Assembly (NCBI GenBank): GCA_019115345.1
Contig: DXDV01000040.1
Coordinates: 1-6,212 of the forward strand
Length of the DNA stretch: 6,212 nt
Origin: Candidatus Intestinimonas stercorigallinarum
Lineage (GTDB): Bacteria; Bacillota; Clostridia; Oscillospirales; Oscillospiraceae
Direction of reading: 5' to 3'
Notes under the pieces: generated by a model
Database searches by the model: none
The model's input: only the letters and a program-made list of their open reading frames with translations
Told to the model about the DNA's origin: nothing
Part shown: positions 1 through 4,133 of the stretch, piece after piece
Numbering within the stretch: the first letter of the stretch is position 1
How the letters are laid out: each line of letters opens with the position of its first letter
Made by a program: the position numbers and the translations under genes

Positions 1-34
1 GAATAGCCCAAAAACATGATACAGTCAAGGCGAT

Positions 35-40
35 GGAGGG
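35..40 (+). promoter_or_regulatory. Ribosome binding site deciding the TTG start of the XRE gene
   Basis: GGAGGG is a near-perfect Shine-Dalgarno sequence, 7 nt from the TTG at 48. It covers the codon after the alternative ATG at 33, so it cannot serve that start. An ATG at 43 in another frame meets a stop after two codons. This favours the TTG as the real start. Confidence 0.6.
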
Positions 41-47
41 CTATGCC

Positions 48-290
48 TTGAAAATTTACGACTACGACGGAGCGAAAAATTTATGCGGTGAGCGCATCCG
101 GCAGGCAAGAGTGGTAAAGCGCATGACCCAAGGTGATCTTACCGCAAAGATGCAGCTTACCGGCGTCCGCATTGAGCGGGAGGCCATCAGCAAGATTGAA
201 AGCGGAGAGCGGTTTGTTGCGGACTACGAATTGGTCAACTTTGCAAAGGTGCTGGGCGTGACCATGGAGTGGCTGGTCGGCGAGGAATAA
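48..290 (+). CDS. Small XRE-family helix-turn-helix DNA-binding protein
   Basis: This is a small single-domain protein of the XRE/Cro (HTH_3) type, expected to bind operator DNA as a transcriptional regulator. After a short leader (KIYDYDGAKNLCGERIRQAR) it shows the usual five-helix pattern: an R-x-x-R helix, TQGDLTAKM as the first HTH helix, then REAISKIESGER as recognition helix and turn, and a hydrophobic end (LAKVLGV-like, WLVGEE). I chose the TTG at 48 because GGAGGG at 35-40 lies 7 nt upstream, giving 80 residues. The ATG at 33 in the same frame would give 85 residues but overlaps that ribosome binding site. The frame has no stop back to the left edge, so a longer, truncated gene cannot be excluded. 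Codon use is less GC-rich than in the right-hand genes. Its target is unknown. It ends 9 nt before a strong hairpin terminator. The family call is sure; the start is probable. Confidence 0.8.
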   Translation: MKIYDYDGAKNLCGERIRQARVVKRMTQGDLTAKMQLTGVRIEREAISKIESGERFVADYELVNFAKVLGVTMEWLVGEE

Positions 291-299
291 AAAATCTAA

Positions 300-334
300 A
301 AAATCCCCCCTACCTTACGGGTAGGGGGGATTTT
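300..334. terminator. Bidirectional intrinsic terminator, stronger on the minus strand
   Basis: Positions 300-314 and 320-334 form a perfect 15-bp stem with a six-pair G:C block and a 5-nt loop (TTACG). Read on the plus strand it follows the XRE gene, but the T-run is only the TTTT inside the stem, followed by CTGTTCCC. Read on the minus strand it is followed by a long T-rich stretch (TTTTTTAGATTTTTT). It therefore looks better as a terminator for leftward transcription. That fits an original role at the end of the minus-strand operon now on the other side of the IS30 element, as well as ending the XRE transcript. Confidence 0.88.
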
Positions 335-351
335 CTGTTCCCGCCTGGGGC
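315..351 (-). pseudogene. Possible displaced 3' end of the minus-strand lipoprotein gene
   Basis: If the IS and one copy of ATTGACA are removed, the lipoprotein frame crosses the junction without a stop. It would then end ...QMS-MPQAGTENPPYP, with a TAA at 317-315 inside the hairpin loop. The restored protein would be about 393 residues. This is a reconstruction: twelve open codons could occur by chance, and it depends on the proposed insertion point. Supporting it, the hairpin that follows has its good T-tract on this strand, and no other minus-strand gene is present to use it. Confidence 0.45.
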
Positions 352-358
352 ATTGACA
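352..358. repeat. Candidate target-site duplication, left copy (ATTGACA)
   Basis: ATTGACA here and at 1502-1508 are direct repeats bracketing the transposase gene at a distance normal for an IS30-family element. IS30-family duplications are usually 2-3 bp, so 7 bp would be long for the family, although longer ones have been described. A shared 7-mer in two flanks of this size can also arise by chance. The copy contains TTGACA, a consensus -35 box. Confidence 0.45.
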
Positions 359-380
359 GGAAACGACAAAATATGCTAAT
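353..380 (+). promoter_or_regulatory. Candidate promoter of the IS30 transposase gene
   Basis: TTGACA at 353-358 is a perfect sigma-70/sigma-A -35 hexamer. GCTAAT at 375-380, 16 nt downstream, matches four of six -10 positions including the final TAAT-like part. The start codon lies about 45 nt further on. If ATTGACA is duplicated target DNA, the -35 would be supplied by the insertion site and only the -10 by the element. Confidence 0.4.
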
Positions 381-413
381 GATATACAAAAGCCTTGCAA
401 GTGCATAGCAAAT

Positions 414-418
414 GGAGG
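414..418 (+). promoter_or_regulatory. Ribosome binding site of the transposase gene
   Basis: GGAGG (within ATGGAGGAGAAAGT) lies 7 nt before the ATG at 426. It is a strong site and fixes the transposase start. Confidence 0.75.
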
Positions 419-425
419 AGAAAGT

Positions 426-1463
426 ATGCCAAGAAAAAAGGGCGGGCACCTGACCTGGAACGACCGGCTGACCATTGAGAAGATGCTGCGGCAGGGATAC
501 AGCAAGCCGCAGATTGCCCGGTATCTCGGAGTACATCACAGCACAGTCTATGACGAGTGCAAGCGCGGCGCGGTGGAATTGGTGGACAGTGAATTACGGA
601 CCTACACTACATACTCGCCGGAAGTGGCCGTTGCCTACCACAAGCGGGCGGTTAAGAACATGGAGAAGGGACTGAAAATAGGTAAGGACCACGACCTTGC
701 AAGGTGGCTTGTGGAAAAAATCAGCTCCGGCTATTCGCCCGCTGCGGCCTGCGCCTTACTTGGGAAAACCCCTGAAACGACCTTTTCTTGCACACTTTGC
801 AGGCAGACTGTGTATAAGTACATTGAGAACGGGGACCTTTGGCCTCTGACGAACAAGGCCCTACGCTACAAAGGGGAGCGGAAGCGGAGCTACGGAAAGG
901 TGCGTGCGGCCAGGGCACCAAGCGGGAAGAGCATTGAGCGCAGGCCGCCAATCGTGGCGCAGCGGAAATGCCCTGGCGACTGGGAGATGGACAGTGTGGA
1001 AGGTAAGAAAGGCACGCCGGAGGCTCTGCTGGTCCTGACGGAACGGAAGATGCGGGACCAGATTATGATACGCATGGAGCGCAAGACCATGGCCTCCGTC
1101 GTGGCGGCACTGGACGAACTGGAGGTGAGCATGGGGCCGGAGCTGTTTCGCAAGGTGTTCCACAGCATCACGGTGGACAACGGCTCCGAGTTTGCGGACA
1201 GCGAGGGCATGGAGCGCTCCGTGTTCGGCGGACAGCGGACGGATGTGTACTACTGTCATCCCCGCTGCCCCGGCGAGCGCGGCAGCAACGAGAAGCAAAA
1301 CCAGATGATACGCTGGCACTTCCCAAAGGGAACCGACTTCGGCAAAGTTACCAACGACGATGTGCGCCGCGTTCAAGACTGGCCCAACAACTACCCCCGT
1401 AAAATACTCGGCTGGAGATGTGCTGCGGAGCTGTTCCAAGAGTTTCTTGCAAGCGCTGGTTAA
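426..1463 (+). CDS. IS30-family transposase, full length
   Basis: This DDE transposase of 345 residues catalyses cut-and-join movement of its own element. Residues about 9-47 form the family's N-terminal helix-turn-helix (RLTIEKMLRQGYSKPQIARY, then HHSTVYDECKRG), which would bind the terminal repeats. A second basic segment with a CTLC pair (residues 122-125) and TVYKYIENGDL precedes the catalytic core. The core shows GDWEMDSVEG (Asp189), ITVDNGSEFAD (Asp251) and RGSNEKQNQMIRWHFPKGTD (Glu289), followed by the family's closing motif NNYPRKILGW. All three acidic residues and both ends are present and there is no frameshift, so the gene looks functional. The stop is only 16 nt from the stop of the convergent lipoprotein gene, with no terminator between them. 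Family assignment is certain; I do not recognise the individual IS. Confidence 0.96.
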   Translation: MPRKKGGHLTWNDRLTIEKMLRQGYSKPQIARYLGVHHSTVYDECKRGAVELVDSELRTYTTYSPEVAVAYHKRAVKNMEKGLKIGKDHDLARWLVEKISSGYSPAAACALLGKTPETTFSCTLCRQTVYKYIENGDLWPLTNKALRYKGERKRSYGKVRAARAPSGKSIERRPPIVAQRKCPGDWEMDSVEGKKGTPEALLVLTERKMRDQIMIRMERKTMASVVAALDELEVSMGPELFRKVFHSITVDNGSEFADSEGMERSVFGGQRTDVYYCHPRCPGERGSNEKQNQMIRWHFPKGTDFGKVTNDDVRRVQDWPNNYPRKILGWRCAAELFQEFLASAG

Positions 1464-1479
1464 TGCTATAAAAAATTTT

Positions 1480-2646
1480 TCAAATAAATTCGGGTTTCGC
1501 TATTGACATTTGGGAAATTTCTCCGTTTTCCGAGGGGGAGGCCGCCGGAGCGGAGGAGAGCCCGCAGGCGGGGTAGTCGCTCTGGTCCCAGGTATAGCCC
1601 GCCTGGAGGAACTGCTCGTCGGTGAGGAGGAAGCCGTCCTCCCGGCTGGGGTCCACGTGGCGGCTTCCGTCCTCCAGGGTGAGGATGGTCCAGAACCAGG
1701 GGCGCCCGTCCCGCTGCCCCTCCACCACCTGGCAGCTCAGGCCGGACAGGTCGCACAGCTCCTTGTAGGCCAGGGCCATGCCCTCGCTGTCGGCGGAGCC
1801 CCGCACCAGGGCGTGGTAGGCGGTGCTCCCCCCCGCCTCGTCAAAGACGGCCGCCGTCCGCAGGGCGGTGAAGAGGGCCGAGGCCTGGGTGGACTCGGCC
1901 AGCCCCGTCCGGTAGGGCTCGGTCAGGTCGGTGGCGGCGTCCTCCAGCTGCACCCGCTTGCTCTGGAGGGTCTTGGCGTCCTCGGGATAGGTGAGGAGGA
2001 CCTCCACCACCCGGCGGCTGCCCGTGTCCGGGTAGAGGTTGACCTGGGCCTCCGGCATGCCCAGGGCGGAGGCGGGCTGGTCGTAGTAGGCCTCCCGGAT
2101 GAGGCCCCGGATGTAGTCGGCGTCCTGGGTCTGGTCAAAGTAGTTGATCTGGAAGGCGGTCTCCGAGACGAAGCCGTCCAGGGCGTCCAGCAGCTCGGCC
2201 CGGATGGCCCCGCTGCCGGTGACGGTGGTGACAGCGGCGATCTGCTCCGCCGAGCGGCGGAAGTCGATGGTGATGGTGGCCTCATAGTAGGAGACCATGC
2301 GGGTGAAGCTGTGCTGGATGCGGTCCACGGCGTAGGCCCCCAGGGGGTCGGAGTGGCTGACCTCGTCGCAGGCCCGGGTGAGCTGGTCCTCCACGTCCCC
2401 CTTCCAGTTCCGCAGGCGGATGACCCCCACCTCCTGGCAGGCCTTCACCTGGGCCAGGATGGCCCCCTGGAGCTCGGAGTAGTTCTCCGCCCAGACGGCG
2501 TTGGAGTCGTCCTCCGCCACGCTGAGGCGGACGTGGGGCTCCACCGACTGGTACTCCCGCTCCAGCATGGCCGAGCAGCCGGAAAGTCCCGTCAGGGCGG
2601 CCAGGACCAGGGCGGCCAGGCGGCCCTTAATAGCCCAGGTCCTCAT
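1480..2646 (-). CDS. Lipoprotein with degenerate transglutaminase-like domain, C-terminus probably replaced by the IS
   Basis: This is a predicted membrane-anchored lipoprotein of 388 residues. A basic start (MRTWAIKGR), a hydrophobic stretch and the lipobox LSGC place the lipidated cysteine at residue 24. The middle region (about 50-250) is unrecognised; it may be extracytoplasmic, with repeated mention of Tyr/Asp-rich helices. Residues about 272-335 resemble the transglutaminase-like fold (ADSEGMALAYKELCDLSGL, CQVVEGQ, FWTIL, HVDPS). The expected nucleophile cysteine is Ser287, the usual His of HxW is Trp317, and Asp332 remains, so enzyme activity is unlikely. The ATG overlaps the end of the LUD gene by 20 nt, with no good separate ribosome binding site, suggesting translational coupling. 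The last seven residues (IAKPEFI) appear to be read from the IS end, and the gene now lacks a terminator. The lipoprotein call is strong, the fold moderate, the altered tail a hypothesis. Confidence 0.85.
   Translation of the reverse strand: MRTWAIKGRLAALVLAALTGLSGCSAMLEREYQSVEPHVRLSVAEDDSNAVWAENYSELQGAILAQVKACQEVGVIRLRNWKGDVEDQLTRACDEVSHSDPLGAYAVDRIQHSFTRMVSYYEATITIDFRRSAEQIAAVTTVTGSGAIRAELLDALDGFVSETAFQINYFDQTQDADYIRGLIREAYYDQPASALGMPEAQVNLYPDTGSRRVVEVLLTYPEDAKTLQSKRVQLEDAATDLTEPYRTGLAESTQASALFTALRTAAVFDEAGGSTAYHALVRGSADSEGMALAYKELCDLSGLSCQVVEGQRDGRPWFWTILTLEDGSRHVDPSREDGFLLTDEQFLQAGYTWDQSDYPACGLSSAPAASPSENGEISQMSIAKPEFI
1502..1508. repeat. Candidate target-site duplication, right copy (ATTGACA)
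   Basis: This is a direct repeat of 352-358 on the far side of the transposase gene. It lies inside the lipoprotein frame, where its complement TGTCAAT covers Ser381 and its neighbours. It also carries a TTGACA, but no -10-like sequence follows at the right distance, so no outward promoter is proposed. Confidence 0.45.
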
Positions 2647-3214
2647 CCACCAGCACCACTTCCATATCCATGCTGCCGGGCTTCTCCCAGTAGACCACCA
2701 GGGCCCGGCAGATGCGCTCGGGGCTCTTGCAGTCGTAGCAGCGGTCGCCCTTGGCGGCGCAGGGGGTCTTGCGGCCCAGCCGCTGGGCGTTTTTGGGCGC
2801 GGCGATGTTCCGGGCCCGCCAGAGGGCGGCGTCGTAGTCGGGGGCCACCTTGTTCCGGCCCACGATGAAGTAGACCTTCTCGTGGCCGAAGAGCCCCGAG
2901 GCCACCCGGTTGCCGGTGCCGTCGATGTTGATGAGCTCCCCCGTCTCGGCGGCGCCGTTGACCGAGGTGAGGTAGACCTGGGCCCCGGCGGCGGCCTGGG
3001 TGGTGCTCCCCGCCCAGTGCCAGAGGACGGTGTTGTGCTTGGCCAGCCGGTCGGCCAGGCCCATCTCCTGGACGGTGATCGAGCCGCCGATGCCGATGGT
3101 CTTCCCGTCCAGGGCGGCGTCTAAGTAGCCGGCGGCCTGGGCCGCCGTGTCGAAGCGGGAGACGGCAAAGCCCCGCTCCTCCAGGTTCTTCTGCAATTTC
3201 ACAAGGTCTGCCAT
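2627..3214 (-). CDS. LUD-domain protein (LutC/YkgG-related, 'lactate utilization protein')
   Basis: This is a soluble protein of 195 residues consisting of one LUD (formerly DUF162) domain. The family includes LutB and LutC of the L-lactate oxidation complex, but stand-alone members like this have no proven reaction, and no lutA or lutB lies in the window. Visible family features are TIGIGGSITVQEMGL (about 39-53), VNGAAETGELINIDGTGNR (85-103), and YFIVGRNKVAPD (115-126). Near the C-terminus are four cysteines (152, 159, 162, 169) spaced C-x6-C-x2-C-x6-C, ending SPERIC, which could hold a metal or iron-sulphur centre; this is inferred. The ATG at 3214 is preceded by AGAAGGA at 7 nt. It follows the YitT gene by 21 nt and overlaps the start of the lipoprotein gene by 20 nt. 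The family call is firm, the function open. Confidence 0.9.
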   Translation of the reverse strand: MADLVKLQKNLEERGFAVSRFDTAAQAAGYLDAALDGKTIGIGGSITVQEMGLADRLAKHNTVLWHWAGSTTQAAAGAQVYLTSVNGAAETGELINIDGTGNRVASGLFGHEKVYFIVGRNKVAPDYDAALWRARNIAAPKNAQRLGRKTPCAAKGDRCYDCKSPERICRALVVYWEKPGSMDMEVVLVDEDLGY

Positions 3215-3221
3215 ACAAATA

Positions 3222-3228
3222 TCCTTCT
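3222..3228 (-). promoter_or_regulatory. Ribosome binding site of the LUD gene
   Basis: Read on the minus strand this is AGAAGGA, 7 nt before the ATG at 3214. It fills much of the 21-nt gap after the YitT stop, leaving no room for a separate promoter. Confidence 0.7.
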
Positions 3229-3235
3229 TTCCCCG

Positions 3236-4105
3236 TTACAGGTCGTTTTGTTGGTACTCCCGGAACCCCTCGCCCATGACCTCGTGGGCGTCGCAGACGA
3301 TGAGGAAGGCGGCGGGGTCGATCTCCTTCACCAGGCGCTTCATGACCACGATCTCCCGCTGCTTGAAGGCGCACATGAGCACCTCCTTCTCCTGGCCCGA
3401 CCAGGCCCCCTTGCCCTGGAGGATGGTGACCCCCCGCTCCAGCTCCCGGGTGAGCCTGTGGGCCACGGCCTGGGGATGCTGGCTGATGATATAGGCCACC
3501 TTGGCGGTGTCCAGGCCGTAGAGGACGGCGTCCATGACCTTGGAGGAGAGGTAGAGGGCGATGCCGCCGTAGAGGGCGCTGTAAACGTTGCCGAAGGCCA
3601 GGGCCACCGCCAGGATGACCACCAGGTCGATGGCCATGAGGAGCTTGCCCATGGGCAGCCAGGCCAGCTTGAGCTTCAGCAGCCGGGCGATGAGGTCGGT
3701 GCCGCCGGTGGTGGCCCCCTGGAGAAAGACGATGCCCAGCGCGCCCCCCATGAGGACTCCGCCGTAGACGGCGGCCAGCATGGGGTCCATGGGCTGGAAG
3801 GTGTGGACCATGTGGAGCAGGTCGATGGCCAGGGAGGAGATGAACATGGCGTAGAGGGAGGAGAGGAGGAGGTGCCCTCCCAGCAGCCGCCACCCCAGGA
3901 GGAAGAGGGGGGCGTTGAGGAGGATCACCACGGTGCCGATGGGGGCCCAGGGCAGGAAGGCGTTGATGATCTGGGCCACGCCGGTGATGCCGCCGAAGCC
4001 GATCTGGTTGGGTTCATAGCACCAGTTGAAGCCCACGGCGTACACCACCGACGCCGCGGTGATCCAGACATAGGCCAGCAGGGTCTTGCGCAGGGTCGTT
4101 TTCAT
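3236..4105 (-). CDS. YitT-family membrane protein (DUF161 plus DUF2179)
   Basis: This is an integral membrane protein of 289 residues, a normal length for the family. Residues about 8-195 form the DUF161 membrane part with five or six hydrophobic segments (around 12-27, 55-72, 78-98, 109-130, 156-172 and 178-195). They include the family motifs NQIGFGGITGVAQII (33-47) and GATTGGTDLIARLL (130-143), the latter resembling an internal repeat of the former. Residues about 200-285 are the cytoplasmic DUF2179 domain, with GKGAWSGQEKEVLMC and DPAAFLIVCDAHEVMGEGF. Transport is often assumed for YitT proteins, but no substrate is established. GGAGG lies 5 nt before the ATG at 4105. It sits 28 nt after the topoisomerase gene and 21 nt before the LUD gene, without terminators, so co-transcription is likely. 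The family is certain, the role unknown. Confidence 0.94.
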   Translation of the reverse strand: MKTTLRKTLLAYVWITAASVVYAVGFNWCYEPNQIGFGGITGVAQIINAFLPWAPIGTVVILLNAPLFLLGWRLLGGHLLLSSLYAMFISSLAIDLLHMVHTFQPMDPMLAAVYGGVLMGGALGIVFLQGATTGGTDLIARLLKLKLAWLPMGKLLMAIDLVVILAVALAFGNVYSALYGGIALYLSSKVMDAVLYGLDTAKVAYIISQHPQAVAHRLTRELERGVTILQGKGAWSGQEKEVLMCAFKQREIVVMKRLVKEIDPAAFLIVCDAHEVMGEGFREYQQNDL

Positions 4106-4110
4106 ACATA

Positions 4111-4115
4111 CCTCC
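4111..4115 (-). promoter_or_regulatory. Ribosome binding site of the YitT gene
   Basis: Read on the minus strand this is GGAGG, 5 nt before the ATG at 4105, in the 28-nt gap after the topoisomerase stop. It supports the chosen start and independent translation within the operon. Confidence 0.7.
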
Positions 4116-4133
4116 AGAGGGTGGGTCCTCCCG

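Larger units (their letters stand above)
359..1501 (+). mobile_element. IS30-family insertion sequence (ends provisional)
   Basis: The element carries one full-length transposase gene with its own ribosome binding site, and its base composition differs from the GC-rich operon to the right. The ends are set by the flanking ATTGACA repeats and give about 1.14 kb, a normal size for the family. Terminal inverted repeats are weak. GGAAAC-GACAAAATAT at the left can be aligned to AGCGAAACCCGAATTTAT read inward from the right, sharing GAAAC and scattered positions. A competing alignment pairs the left end with CGTTTTCC at 1524-1531, which would put the right end near 1531, but no flanking duplication supports that. 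The element lies between the hairpin at 300-334 and the lipoprotein gene, and seems to cut the end of the latter. Confidence 0.6.

Noticed and set aside
861..1439. Minus-strand open frame of 192 codons opposite the transposase gene
   Set aside because: It has no recognisable domain, and the opposite strand encodes an intact IS30 transposase with all its motifs.
1466..1485. AAAAAATTTTT palindrome between the convergent stops as a terminator
   Set aside because: The stem is pure A:T with no G:C pairs and no real loop, too weak for an intrinsic terminator.
1524..1531. CGTTTTCC as the right inverted repeat of the IS, matching GGAAACG at the left end
   Set aside because: The match needs a gap, and the bases outside the two ends (ACA and GAG) show no duplication. 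It is kept only as an alternative to the preferred end at 1501.
1510..2868. Long plus-strand open frame of 452 codons opposite the lipoprotein gene
   Set aside because: It is a Gly/Val/Pro-rich shadow produced by strong G/C third-position use on the minus strand. The minus-strand frame has a signal peptide, lipobox and recognisable domain, and this one has none.
2643..3893. Second minus-strand frame of 416 codons overlapping the YitT and LUD genes
   Set aside because: It is an out-of-frame Arg/Gly/Pro/His-rich reading of the same strand, with no motifs and no ribosome binding site.
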